A stretch of 47,922 nucleotides of DNA from Streptomyces caelestis (GTDB lineage Bacteria > Actinomycetota > Actinomycetes > Streptomycetales > Streptomycetaceae): positions 1 to 47,922 of the forward strand of contig NZ_LGCN01000223.1 of assembly GCF_001279005.1 (NCBI RefSeq), in the 5' to 3' direction. The notes beneath the pieces were generated by a model, which was given only the letters and a program-made list of their open reading frames with translations, ran no database searches and was not told the origin of the DNA. The position numbers were made by a program, and so were the translations under genes. Shown here in pieces: positions 8,804 through 17,293 of this stretch. How positions within the stretch are numbered: position 1 is the stretch's first letter; each line of letters starts with the position of its first letter.

Positions 8804-11506
8804 ATGACCGACCCCAACGCCATCCAGCCGAGCGAGCTCGACCAGCTCCCGGACCGCGACCCCGAGGAGACCGCCGAGTGGCAGGCCTCCCTGGACGCCG
8901 TCACCAAGGCGGCCGGGCCGCACCGTGCCGCGTACCTGATGCGCCGCACGCTGGAGCGTGCCGAGGGAGCCGGCCTCGCGCTGCCGAAGCTCCTCGAGAC
9001 GGACTACGTCAACACCATCCCCACCTCCGCCGAGCCCACCGTGGACGGCGACGAGGCGCTGGAGCAGCGGATCACCGCCTGGAACCGCTGGAACGCGGCG
9101 GCCATGGTGACCCGCGGCAGCAAGTACGGCGTCGGCGGCCACATCGCCACCTTCGCCTCCGCGGCCTGGCTCTACGAGACCGGCTTCAACCACTTCTTCC
9201 GCGGCAAGGAGGGTGACGGCTCCGGCGACCAGCTCTACATCCAGGGCCACGCCTCCCCCGGCATCTACGCCCGCGCCTTCCTCGACGGCCGGATCGGCGA
9301 GCAGCAGCTCGACAACTTCCGCCGTGAGGCGGGCGGCGACGGCCTGCCGTCGTACCCGCACCCGCGCCGGCTGCCCTGGCTGTGGGAGTTCCCCACCGTC
9401 TCCATGGGCCTGGGCCCGATCTCCGCGATCTATCAGGCGCGGTTCAACCGCTATCTGACCAGCCGCGGCATCAAGGACGTCTCCGACTCCCACGTCTGGG
9501 CCTTCCTCGGCGACGGCGAGATGGACGAGCCCGAGTCGACGACCGCGCTCACCCTCGCCTCCCGCGAGCAGCTGGACAACCTGACCTTCGTCATCAACTG
9601 CAACCTGCAGCGCCTCGACGGTCCGGTCCGCGCCAACTTCAAGATCGTGCAGGAGCTGGAGGCCCAGTTCCGCGGCGCCGGCTGGAACGTCATCAAAACC
9701 CTGTGGGGCACCGCCTGGGACGAGCTGTTCCGGCTCGACACCACCGGCGCCCTCGTACGCCGCCTCCGCGAGGTGCCGGACGCGCAGGTGCAGACGTACC
9801 AGACGCGCGACGCCGCCTACATCCGCGAGGACTTCTTCGGCAAGGACCCGGCGCTCGTCGAGATGGCGAAGCTGCTGAGCGACGACAAGATCCTCGAGTG
9901 CTTCCACCTCTCCCGCGGCGGCCACGAGTCCCGCAAGGTGTACGCCGCGTACAAGGCCGCGCTCGCCCACAAGGGCGCGCCGACCGTGATCCTGGCGCAG
10001 ACGGTCAAGGGCCACACCCTCGGTGAGGGCTTCGCCTCCAAGAACGCCAACCACCAGATGAAGAAGCTGACGGTGGACGAGTTCAAGGCGATGCGCGACC
10101 GGCTCGAACTGCCGATCTCCGACGCGCAGTTCGTCGACGGCCAGGTCCCCTACGTCCACCCGGGCGCCGACTCCCCCGAGGTCCGTTACCTCCAGGAGCG
10201 CCGCGCCGCCCTCGGCGGTCCGGCCCCGGCCCGCCGTGTGCACCCGGTGGCCCCGCTGCCCCAGCCCGCCGACAAGGCGTTCGCCGCCTTCGACAAGGGC
10301 TCCGGCTCGCAGAACGTGGCCACCACCATGGCCTTCGTCCGCCTGGTCAAGGACCTGGTCCGCGACAAGGAGACCGGCAGGCGCTGGGTGCCGATCGTCC
10401 CCGACGAGGCGCGCACCTTCGGCATGGAGAGCCTCTTCCCGTCCCTCGGCATCTACTCGCCGATGGGCCAGACGTACGAGCCGGTCGACCGCGACCAGCT
10501 GATGTACTACAAGGAAGCCAAGAACGGGCAGATCTTCAACGAGGGCATCACCGAGGCCGGCGCCATGGCCGAGTTCGTCGCCGCCTCGACGTCGTACGCG
10601 ACGCACGGCGAGACGATGATCCCGTTCTACATCTACTACTCGATGTTCGGCTGGCAGCGCACCGGCGACCAGATGTGGCAGCTCGGCGACCAGCTCGGCC
10701 GCGGCTTCCTGGTCGGCGCCACGGCCGGCCGCACGACGCTGACGGGCGAGGGCCTGCAGCACGCCGACGGCCACTCCCCGGTCATCGCGGCGACCAACCC
10801 GGCGGCCCTGACGTACGACCCGGCGTTCGCGTACGAGATCGGCGTCATCGTCAAGGAGGGTCTGCGCCGGATGTTCGGCGAGGCCGAGCCGGACGAGGAC
10901 CAGAACGTCTTCTACTACCTGACGGTCTACAACGAGCCGCTGCCGCAGCCCGCCAAGCCGTCGGCGGCCGGCATCGACGAGGGCATCGTCAAGGGCCTGT
11001 ACCGCTTCAACACGGCGGAGTCCGCGGGCCTGTCCCCGGCCGCGAACGCGCCGCGCATCCAGCTGCTCGGCTCCGGCACGGCGATCCACTGGGCGCTGAA
11101 GGCGCAGCGGCTGCTCGCCGAGGAGTGGGGCGTGGCCGCCGACGTGTGGTCCGCCACCTCGTGGACCGAGCTGCGCCGGGACGCCATGGAGGCGGACGAG
11201 GCGCTGCTGCGGGGCGAGGAGCGGGTGCCGTTCGTCCGGCAGGCGCTCCAGGGCGCCGAGGGTCCGGTGCTCGCGGTCTCCGACTACATGCGCCAGGTCC
11301 CGGACCAGATCGCGCAGTGGGTCGAGCAGGACTACTCGTCGCTGGGCGCCGACGGCTTCGGTCTGTCGGACACCCGTGACGCGGCCCGCCGCCACTTCGG
11401 CGTGGACGCCGAGTCCATCGTCGTCGCGGCCCTGGCCCAGCTCGCCCGGCGCGGCGAGGTCCAGGCCACGTCCGTGAAGGAAGCGCGCGAGAAGTACGGC
11501 CTGTAG
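8804..11506 (+). CDS. aceE: Pyruvate dehydrogenase E1, homodimeric type
   Basis: A 900-aa thiamine-diphosphate enzyme that decarboxylates pyruvate and transfers the acetyl group to E2 lipoyl domains. The fused alpha-beta AceE architecture fits both length and sequence. The ThDP/Mg motif starts at G236 (GDGEMDEPEST) and ends with N265 in INCNLQRLDG. Early blocks include RGSKYGVGGHIATFASAAWLYETG and the later KGHTLGEGFASKNANHQMKK, typical of AceE. The ATG at 8804 follows GAGGAAGG. Reading upstream of it in frame crosses the promoter and repeat region and is not coding. A very strong terminator lies 10 bases after the stop, so aceE is a single-gene transcript. Confidence 0.97.
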   Translation: MTDPNAIQPSELDQLPDRDPEETAEWQASLDAVTKAAGPHRAAYLMRRTLERAEGAGLALPKLLETDYVNTIPTSAEPTVDGDEALEQRITAWNRWNAAAMVTRGSKYGVGGHIATFASAAWLYETGFNHFFRGKEGDGSGDQLYIQGHASPGIYARAFLDGRIGEQQLDNFRREAGGDGLPSYPHPRRLPWLWEFPTVSMGLGPISAIYQARFNRYLTSRGIKDVSDSHVWAFLGDGEMDEPESTTALTLASREQLDNLTFVINCNLQRLDGPVRANFKIVQELEAQFRGAGWNVIKTLWGTAWDELFRLDTTGALVRRLREVPDAQVQTYQTRDAAYIREDFFGKDPALVEMAKLLSDDKILECFHLSRGGHESRKVYAAYKAALAHKGAPTVILAQTVKGHTLGEGFASKNANHQMKKLTVDEFKAMRDRLELPISDAQFVDGQVPYVHPGADSPEVRYLQERRAALGGPAPARRVHPVAPLPQPADKAFAAFDKGSGSQNVATTMAFVRLVKDLVRDKETGRRWVPIVPDEARTFGMESLFPSLGIYSPMGQTYEPVDRDQLMYYKEAKNGQIFNEGITEAGAMAEFVAASTSYATHGETMIPFYIYYSMFGWQRTGDQMWQLGDQLGRGFLVGATAGRTTLTGEGLQHADGHSPVIAATNPAALTYDPAFAYEIGVIVKEGLRRMFGEAEPDEDQNVFYYLTVYNEPLPQPAKPSAAGIDEGIVKGLYRFNTAESAGLSPAANAPRIQLLGSGTAIHWALKAQRLLAEEWGVAADVWSATSWTELRRDAMEADEALLRGEERVPFVRQALQGAEGPVLAVSDYMRQVPDQIAQWVEQDYSSLGADGFGLSDTRDAARRHFGVDAESIVVAALAQLARRGEVQATSVKEAREKYGL

Positions 11507-11516
11507 GGCACGGTCG

Positions 11517-11557
11517 TGCAGGAGGCCCCCCGCCGTGACGGCGGGGGGCCTCCTGCA
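11517..11557 (+). terminator. Strong aceE terminator (19-bp perfect stem)
   Basis: Bases 11517-11535 pair without mismatch with 11539-11557 around a TGA loop. It ends 10 bases before the next start codon, so it may also shape the 5' end of the WYL regulator mRNA. Confidence 0.92.
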
Positions 11558-11567
11558 TGATGAGCCC

Positions 11568-12542
11568 ATGCGCGCTGCCCGGTTGATCAAGATGGTGCTG
11601 CTGCTCCAGTCCCGGCCCTCCATGACCGCCGCCGAACTGGCGCGGGAGCTGGAGGTGTCGGAGCGCACGGTCACCCGGGACGCGCAGGCGCTGTCGGAGG
11701 CCGGGGTGCCGGTGTACGCGGACCGGGGGCGGATCGGCGGGTACCGGCTGGTCGGCGGGTACCGGACGCGGCTGACCGGGCTGGCGCGCGGTGAGGCGGA
11801 GGCGCTGTTCCTGTCCGGGGTGCCGGGGGCGCTGCGCGAGATGGGCCTGGAGGACACGGCCTCGGCGGCCCGGCTGAAGGTGTCGGCCGCCCTGCTGCCG
11901 TCGCTGCGGGACGCGTCCCGCACGGCCGCGCAGCGGTTCCACCTGGACGCGCCGAACTGGTTCCACGAGCCGGACACGCCCGAGCTGCTGCCGGCGGTCG
12001 CGGACGCGGTGTGGGACGACCGGCGGATCGCCGCCCGCTACCGGCGCGGCGAGCACGCTGCGGAACGGGAGCTGGAGCCGTACGGGCTCGTGCTCAAGGC
12101 GGGCGTCTGGTACCTGTGCGCGCGGGTTTCCGGGCACGGGTCCTTCCGGGTGTACCGGATCGACCGGTTCACGGCGGTGGAGGCGGGTGCGGAGCGTTTC
12201 GAACGGGAGGCGGACTTCGATCTGCCGGCGTTCTGGGAGGAGCGGGCGGAGCAGTTCGCGCGCTCGATCCTGCGGGCGGAGGTCGTGGTGCGGCTGTCGG
12301 CGAAGGGGGCGCGCCGGCTGCCGCACACCGTGGACCCGCTGTCCGCGCGGGAGGCGCTGGCGCGGGCCGGCGGGCCCGACGGGAGCGGCTGGGTGACGGT
12401 GACCCTGCCGGTGGAGTCCGAGGAGGTCGCCCACGACCAGCTGACGGCGCTGGGGGCGGAGGTGGAGGTGCTGGCGCCGGCGTCCCTGCGGGAGCGGTTC
12501 GCGGCGGAGGCCGCGCGGCTGGCGGAGCTGTACGGGCGGTGA
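11568..12542 (+). CDS. WYL-domain transcriptional regulator (YafY/DeoR-like HTH)
   Basis: A 324-aa regulator. The N-terminal winged helix has MTAAELARELEVSERTVTRDAQALSEAGVPVYADRGRIGGYRL (about 17-60). A WYL-type ligand domain follows, with ELEPYGLVLKAGVWYLCARVSGHGSFRVYRIDRF. A C-terminal WCX-like extension completes it. These proteins usually sense nucleotides or nucleic-acid fragments. I use ATG 11568; an in-frame GTG at 11535 lies inside the terminator hairpin and is rejected. No Shine-Dalgarno sequence is visible, and CATGAT ends 6 nt before the ATG, so a leaderless start is possible. Targets are unknown. Confidence 0.85.
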   Translation: MRAARLIKMVLLLQSRPSMTAAELARELEVSERTVTRDAQALSEAGVPVYADRGRIGGYRLVGGYRTRLTGLARGEAEALFLSGVPGALREMGLEDTASAARLKVSAALLPSLRDASRTAAQRFHLDAPNWFHEPDTPELLPAVADAVWDDRRIAARYRRGEHAAERELEPYGLVLKAGVWYLCARVSGHGSFRVYRIDRFTAVEAGAERFEREADFDLPAFWEERAEQFARSILRAEVVVRLSAKGARRLPHTVDPLSAREALARAGGPDGSGWVTVTLPVESEEVAHDQLTALGAEVEVLAPASLRERFAAEAARLAELYGR

Positions 12543-12597
12543 AAGGGGGCGCCCCTCTCCGATCCCTGGTGTGTCGCCCCCCGCCGCCCCCTCCCTT

Positions 12598-12665
12598 CCC
12601 CGCTCCCGGCTTCGCTCGAGCGGGGGACCCCCATCGTCCCCGGGGGCTGCGCCCCCGGACCCCCG
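12598..12665. repeat. Paired hairpins after the WYL gene
   Basis: CCCCGCTC (12598-12605) pairs with GAGCGGGG (12618-12625), and CCGGGGGC (12640-12647) pairs with GCCCCCGG (12651-12658) around TGC. The second, followed by ACCCCC, is a copy of the hairpin at 8411-8429. It probably also serves as a terminator. Confidence 0.7.
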
Positions 12666-12718
12666 TGCGCGTACTGCGGGTGCGTCCGTGGGCCGCAGGG
12701 CCGATGCTGGACCTCGTG

Positions 12719-13237
12719 ATGGACGAGACGGAGTTCTGGGAGCTGGTGGACACCGCCCGGGAGGACGCCGGAGGCGATCCCGAGGAGCAGGCCGACCTGC
12801 TGGTGGAGCGGCTCGTGCGGCTGGACCCGGAGGCGGTCCTGGACTTCGCCCGTCACTTCGAGTCCCGCTACCACCGCGCCTACCGCTGGGACCTGTGGGG
12901 CGCCGCGTGGCTGCTGCTGGACGGGGCGAGCGACGACGCCTTCGACTCCTTCCGGTGCTGGCTGATCGGCCAGGGCCGGGAGGTGTTCGAGGGCGCGCTG
13001 CACGACCCGGACGCGCTGGCCGATCTGCTGGACGACTTCGACGAGGAGATCGACGGCGACGGCGAGGACCTCGGTTACGCGGCGGACGAGGCGTACGAGC
13101 AGCTCACCGGCACGGTGGCGCCCGACCTGGACCTGCCCCCGGCCCCCGCGGAGCCGGAGGGCACGCCGCTCGACCTCGAGGACGAGGCCCTGCTCGCCGA
13201 ACGCTGTCCCCGGCTCTGGGACCGGTTCCGCTCCTGA
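12719..13237 (+). CDS. DUF4240-domain protein
   Basis: A 172-aa acidic cytosolic protein. The start MDETEFWELVDTAREDAGGDPEEQADLLVERL and the later YRWDLWGAAWLLLDGASDDAFDSFRCWLIGQGREVF are the conserved DUF4240 core. A highly acidic stretch (DDFDEEIDGDGEDLGYAADEAYEQL) and a Pro-rich tail follow. The function of the family is not established. Start is uncertain: ATG 12719 is chosen because it begins the conserved domain, but the in-frame ATG 12704 and GTG 12716 are possible. None has a strong ribosome-binding site. It converges on the PGRP amidase with a 28-base gap. Confidence 0.8.
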   Translation: MDETEFWELVDTAREDAGGDPEEQADLLVERLVRLDPEAVLDFARHFESRYHRAYRWDLWGAAWLLLDGASDDAFDSFRCWLIGQGREVFEGALHDPDALADLLDDFDEEIDGDGEDLGYAADEAYEQLTGTVAPDLDLPPAPAEPEGTPLDLEDEALLAERCPRLWDRFRS

Positions 13238-13265
13238 GCCGGGGAGCCGCTCGCCTCGGCCGCGC

Positions 13266-14168
13266 TCACCTCGGGGCCCCCGCGATCCGGCCGTTCTCCT
13301 CCTGCGCCTTCTTCTGCCGCTCCCGCCGGTGTCCGGCGTCCGGCGTCCGGCCCTGCAGCTCCGCCGCCATCTCCCTGATCACCGGCAGCCGGGCTCGCAG
13401 GGCGGCGCCCGGACAGCTGGTCATGAAGCCGTCGCTGTGGCCCGCGAGGGCGGGCAGCGTCGCGGTGGTGCCGCTCGCGTACCGGCTGCCGCCGTTGCTG
13501 GAGACCAGCCGGACGTCGGATCGCGGGTCGGTGCCGGACAGGCCGAGCTTCCAGGCCGCCAGCGCGGCGATCGCGCGCTCCATCGCGGGCGGCACGGGCA
13601 CCCCGGCGCTGAAGGTGCCGAGCGCGGCCACGCCGGTGCTGCGGTGGTTGAAGCCCAGGGTGTGGGCGCCGGTGACGGGGCGGTCCGGGCCCCCCGCGCG
13701 GCCTTCGTAGACGGTGCCGCAGCGGTCGACGAGGAAGTTGTAGCCGATGTCGTCCCAGTCCCGGGCGTTGGTCTGGCCCTCGTAGAGGTTGCGTATCTGG
13801 GCGGGGGCCTCGGCGCAGTCGTAGTCGTTGGGCGAGTCGGTGTGGTGGACGAAGACGGCGACGACCTTGTCGTCGTAGCGCGGGGGCGGCTGTGCGCGGC
13901 TGGCGTCGCCCACCCAGACCGCTCTCGGCACGATGGGCGGCCGGGGCGCCGTGTAGGCGGCCGTCCTGCCCGCGGAGGCGGCGCCCGGTGACTCCGCGGC
14001 CCGCTCGACCCCGTACGCGCACAGCACCAGGGCGACCGCCGCGGCGATGCCCGGCACGCACCCGAGGAGCACTTGGGCGGTCCTGGGCAGGTGTACGCGG
14101 CCGGTCGTGCGGGATATGCGGGAAGCATGGCGCGGCCGCGCTCCCCTCGGTCTCATGAGGACACGCAT
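13266..14168 (-). CDS. PGRP-type N-acetylmuramoyl-L-alanine amidase, membrane-anchored or secreted
   Basis: A 300-aa peptidoglycan amidase of the Amidase_2/PGRP fold. A basic N-terminus is followed by a hydrophobic segment at about 31-53, an anchor or uncleaved signal. The catalytic domain starts at IVPRAVWVGD. It has HHT (108-110, first Zn ligand), GYNFLVDRCGTVYEGRAGG, GAHTLGFNHRSTGVAALG (second His) and AGHSDGFMTSCPG, where a Cys replaces the third His as in many actinobacterial PGRPs. The start at 14166-14168 has no Shine-Dalgarno sequence, but CACAGT lies 6 nt before it, as in the other leaderless candidates here. A role in wall turnover is inferred. Confidence 0.85.
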   Translation of the reverse strand: MRVLMRPRGARPRHASRISRTTGRVHLPRTAQVLLGCVPGIAAAVALVLCAYGVERAAESPGAASAGRTAAYTAPRPPIVPRAVWVGDASRAQPPPRYDDKVVAVFVHHTDSPNDYDCAEAPAQIRNLYEGQTNARDWDDIGYNFLVDRCGTVYEGRAGGPDRPVTGAHTLGFNHRSTGVAALGTFSAGVPVPPAMERAIAALAAWKLGLSGTDPRSDVRLVSSNGGSRYASGTTATLPALAGHSDGFMTSCPGAALRARLPVIREMAAELQGRTPDAGHRRERQKKAQEENGRIAGAPR

Positions 14169-14387
14169 GCCTTCACTGTGGGTCCGGTCGAGCGGGCCCG
14201 CGACGCGGCCGTGCCAACCGGTGGACCCGCCGTCCGGTCCGCGGCGGAACCATCGTCCGGGTCCTCGGCGTTCTTCCGGGTACACGCGCGTGCGGCCGCT
14301 TCCCGGCGGTCACGCGCGCGTGGCTGATCACCGGGCCCCTCCCCCACGTACTGATGGGCCGGTGGTCCCGAGAGAAAGGCGGCGTGC

Positions 14388-15572
14388 GTGGACCTGCTCG
14401 ACATCCTGCTGTTGCTGGTCGTCCTGGCCTACGCGGCGTCCGGTTACCGGCGCGGGCTGCTGGCCGGCTGCGTCTCGCTGGCCGGTTTCGTGGGCGGCGC
14501 GGTCGTGGGCGTGTGGATCCTGCCGTGGATGATGGACCTGGTGACGCCGGGGACCACCCGGGCGACGGTGACGGCGGTGTTCACGGTGCTGCTGCCGGCC
14601 GTGCTGGGCCACGAGCTGGCGGGGCGGCTGGCGCTCCGGCTGCGGCGGGAGCTGGACCGGGGCCCGCTGCGGGTGGCGGACGGGGTCGGCGGGGCGGCGG
14701 CCAACTCGGTGGCCGTGCTGATCGTGGCGTGGGTGGCGGCGAGCGTGCTGGGCGCGTCCTCCTCGCCGCTGGTGACGTCGGCGATCCGGGACTCGCGGCT
14801 GCTGGGCGCGGTGCAGGACGTGATGCCGGACACCACCCCGGGCTGGTTCTCCCGGGCCACGTCGGCGCTGACCGAGGCGGGTTTCCCGCAGGTCTTCAAC
14901 CCGTTCGAGAACGAGTCGACCGCCGAGGTCGCCGCGCCCACCGGCGACAGCGTCACCGCGGCCGCCACCCGGGCCGCGCAGCGCAGCACGGTGAAGGTCG
15001 AGGGCGTCGCCGGCGCCCAGGGCCGCGAGGGCAGCGGCTTCGTGTACGCGACGGAGCACGTGATGACCAACGCCCACGTGGTGGCCGGCATCGACGAGCC
15101 GACGGTGCGCGTGGGCGGTGCGGGACGGACGTACGAGGCGCGGGTGGTGCTCTTCGACCCGCAGAAGGACGTGGCCGTGCTGTACGTGCCGGATCTGCGG
15201 GCGCCCGCCCTGGAGTTCGACGACGACGCCGGGCGGGGCGACTCGGCGGTCGTCGCGGGCTATCCGCAGGACGGCGACCTCAACCTGCAGGCGGCGACGG
15301 TCGCCGGCCGGATCCAGGCCCGGGGGCAGAACATCTACAACGACGCGGCGGTCACCCGCGAGATCTACTCGATCCGCTCGACCGTCCGCCCCGGCAACTC
15401 CGGCGGCCCGCTGCTGACCACGGACGGCCGGGTGTACGGCGTGGTGTTCGCGCGCTCCACCTCGGACGCGGAGACCGGCTACGTGCTGACGGCGGACGAG
15501 GTGGCCGGCGACGCCGGGCGCGCGGCGGACGCGACGGCGCCGGTGGACACCGGGGAGCCGGTGACGTCGTAG
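14388..15572 (+). CDS. MarP-like membrane serine protease (CvpA + trypsin domains)
   Basis: A 394-aa protein with about four N-terminal CvpA/colicin-V-type membrane segments (residues 1-125) and a periplasm-side trypsin-like domain. The catalytic triad is visible: H230 in TNAHVV, D261 in FDPQKDVAVL and S338 in RPGNSGGPLL. This is the architecture of mycobacterial MarP, which is needed for acid and oxidative stress survival and processes cell-wall hydrolases. The divergent neighbour here is a peptidoglycan amidase, which would suit such a protease-substrate link, but that is speculation. GTG 14388 follows GAAAGG at 8 nt. Confidence 0.9.
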   Translation: MDLLDILLLLVVLAYAASGYRRGLLAGCVSLAGFVGGAVVGVWILPWMMDLVTPGTTRATVTAVFTVLLPAVLGHELAGRLALRLRRELDRGPLRVADGVGGAAANSVAVLIVAWVAASVLGASSSPLVTSAIRDSRLLGAVQDVMPDTTPGWFSRATSALTEAGFPQVFNPFENESTAEVAAPTGDSVTAAATRAAQRSTVKVEGVAGAQGREGSGFVYATEHVMTNAHVVAGIDEPTVRVGGAGRTYEARVVLFDPQKDVAVLYVPDLRAPALEFDDDAGRGDSAVVAGYPQDGDLNLQAATVAGRIQARGQNIYNDAAVTREIYSIRSTVRPGNSGGPLLTTDGRVYGVVFARSTSDAETGYVLTADEVAGDAGRAADATAPVDTGEPVTS

Positions 15573-15602
15573 TCCTGACGGTCCCGCACCCCGTACACCC
15601 CG

Positions 15603-16088
15603 TCAGACCAGCGACCGTCCCATCATGACGTCGTCGACGTACTCGCCCCCGACGAAGAACTCCTCCGGCTGCACGCCCTCCACGACGAAGCCCTCGGACT
15701 CGTAGAGCGTGCGGGCGGCGGTGTTGTGGCCGAGTACGCGCAGGGTGATCCGGCGGGCGCCGCGCTCCCGCGCCTCCGCGACGACGGCCCGCACCAGGGC
15801 CCGGCCCACGCCCCGGCCGCGCGCCTCCTCGGCGACGGCGAGGCCGCGGATCTGCCGTACGTGCGCGTTGGTGGCGAGGTCGGTGGCGAAGCCGAGGCGG
15901 ACGTACCCCACGATCCGGTCCCCGTACTCGGCGACGAGATGCTCCCGGGGCCCGGCCCGCTCGCCGAAGAACGAGTCGTGCGCCGGCCGCGGGACGACGG
16001 CGTGCACCGTGGACCAGGTCTCCCGGTCGAGGCGGGCCAGCTCCCCCTCGTCGCCGGAACGGGCGATGCGTATGGACAGCTCGGACAT
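15603..16088 (-). CDS. GNAT-family N-acetyltransferase
   Basis: A 161-aa acetyl-CoA-dependent acetyltransferase. It has the GNAT motif A block RGLAVAEEARGRGVGRALVRAVVAEARERGA (about 84-113) with the Q/RxxGxG/A pyrophosphate loop, then LRVLGHNTAARTLYESEGFVVEG (motif B). These resemble RimI and ribosomal-protein alanine acetyltransferases in outline only; the substrate is unknown. The ATG at 16086-16088 has no Shine-Dalgarno sequence, but TACAGT (complement of 16096-16101) lies 7 nt before it, so the mRNA is probably leaderless. It converges on the MarP-like gene and diverges from the TIGR01777 gene. Confidence 0.87.
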   Translation of the reverse strand: MSELSIRIARSGDEGELARLDRETWSTVHAVVPRPAHDSFFGERAGPREHLVAEYGDRIVGYVRLGFATDLATNAHVRQIRGLAVAEEARGRGVGRALVRAVVAEARERGARRITLRVLGHNTAARTLYESEGFVVEGVQPEEFFVGGEYVDDVMMGRSLV

Positions 16089-16151
16089 GAGCGCAACTGT
16101 ACGGCCGCGTCCCGGTGTCCCGGCCGCGGTTTCCGTGCCGGGAGGGGCAGG

Positions 16152-17063
16152 ATGGACACCATGGAACGTTCCCGAATCGCGGTGGCCGGTGCGTCCGGGC
16201 TCATCGGTGGCGCGCTGGCGCGGTCCCTGACGGCGGACGGGCACGAGGTGGTCCGGCTGGTGCGGAAGGAGCCACGGGCGGCGGACGAGGTCCGCTGGGA
16301 CCCGGAGCACGGGTCGGTGGACGCGGCCGGTCTCGCCGGGTGCGACGCCGTGGTCAACCTGGCGGGGGCGGGCGTCGGCGACCACCGCTGGACGCCGGAC
16401 TACAAGGCGCGGATCAGGACCAGTCGGGTCGGGGGCACGACCGCGCTCGCCGAGGCCGTCGCCGGTCTGCCCGAGGACGTACGGCCCCGGGTGTTCCTCA
16501 ACGGCAGCGCGATCGGCTACTACGGCGAGACCGGCGACCGGCCGGTGGACGAGAGCGCACCGCCGGGCGAGGGCTTCCTGCCGGAGGTGTGCGTCGAGTG
16601 GGAGGCGGCCGCGGCGCCGGCGCGGGAGGCGGGCGTGCGGACGGTGTTCGCCCGCACCGGACTGGTGGTGGCGCGCGAGGGCGGGGCGTGGGCCAGGCTC
16701 TTCCCCCTCTTCCGGGCCGGTCTTGGCGGCCGGCTGGGCGACGGGCGCCAGTACTGGTCGTTCGTCGCCCTGCACGACGAGGTGGCGGCCCTGCGCCATC
16801 TCCTGGACACCGACGGGCTGTCCGGACCGTTCAACCTGACCGCGCCGCATCCGGCGACCAACCGTGAGGTCACCGGGGCGATGGCGCGCGTGCTGCACCG
16901 GCCGGCGGTGTTCGCGGTGCCGGCGCCGGTGCTGCGGACGGCGCTCGGGGAGATGGCCGGGGACGTCCTCGGCAGCGCCCGGGTGCTGCCGGCGCGGCTG
17001 CTGGAGTCCGGCTTCCGGTTCGCGTTCCCCCGGATCGAGGGGGCGGTCCGGGCGGCGCTGTGA
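16152..17063 (+). CDS. TIGR01777-family NAD(P)-dependent epimerase/SulA-like protein
   Basis: A 303-aa extended-SDR protein. The Rossmann motif GASGLIGGALARSL is at about 13-26. Family blocks CDAVVNLAGAGVGDHRWTPDYKARIRTSR and NGSAIGYYGETGDRPVDE follow. The C-terminal DUF1731-like segment has PAPVLRTALGEMAGDVLGSARVLPARLLESGFRF. In this family the usual YxxxK pair is not strictly kept, and the reaction is undefined; E. coli YfcH is a relative. ATG 16152 is chosen because GGAGG (16141-16145) lies 6 nt upstream; a second ATG at 16161 is in frame. It follows a 63-base divergent gap from the GNAT gene. Confidence 0.9.
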   Translation: MDTMERSRIAVAGASGLIGGALARSLTADGHEVVRLVRKEPRAADEVRWDPEHGSVDAAGLAGCDAVVNLAGAGVGDHRWTPDYKARIRTSRVGGTTALAEAVAGLPEDVRPRVFLNGSAIGYYGETGDRPVDESAPPGEGFLPEVCVEWEAAAAPAREAGVRTVFARTGLVVAREGGAWARLFPLFRAGLGGRLGDGRQYWSFVALHDEVAALRHLLDTDGLSGPFNLTAPHPATNREVTGAMARVLHRPAVFAVPAPVLRTALGEMAGDVLGSARVLPARLLESGFRFAFPRIEGAVRAAL

Positions 17064-17293
17064 ACGCGCCCGCGTGGCCACGGTCCGCCCGGGACCGGTC
17101 CGTCTCCGAGCCCTCTGCGACCACATCGCGCCCATCCGGGGCGCGTATGCGACCGTCGTGCGCCCGTGCTCTGTCCATGCGCGACTGACCGGGCGCTCGA
17201 CCACGGCCCTAACCTCGACCCGAACTCGCGTATCCCTGGGGCCTGTTGAGGGCATGACGTCTCCAGCGCCCGCGCAACCTCGAGGAGGTGCAC

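Noticed and set aside
8705..11977. Very long open frame antisense to aceE
   Set aside because: At this GC content the frame opposite third codon positions is often open. Its product is Arg/Gly/Val-rich and has no domain, while the plus strand encodes AceE with all motifs.
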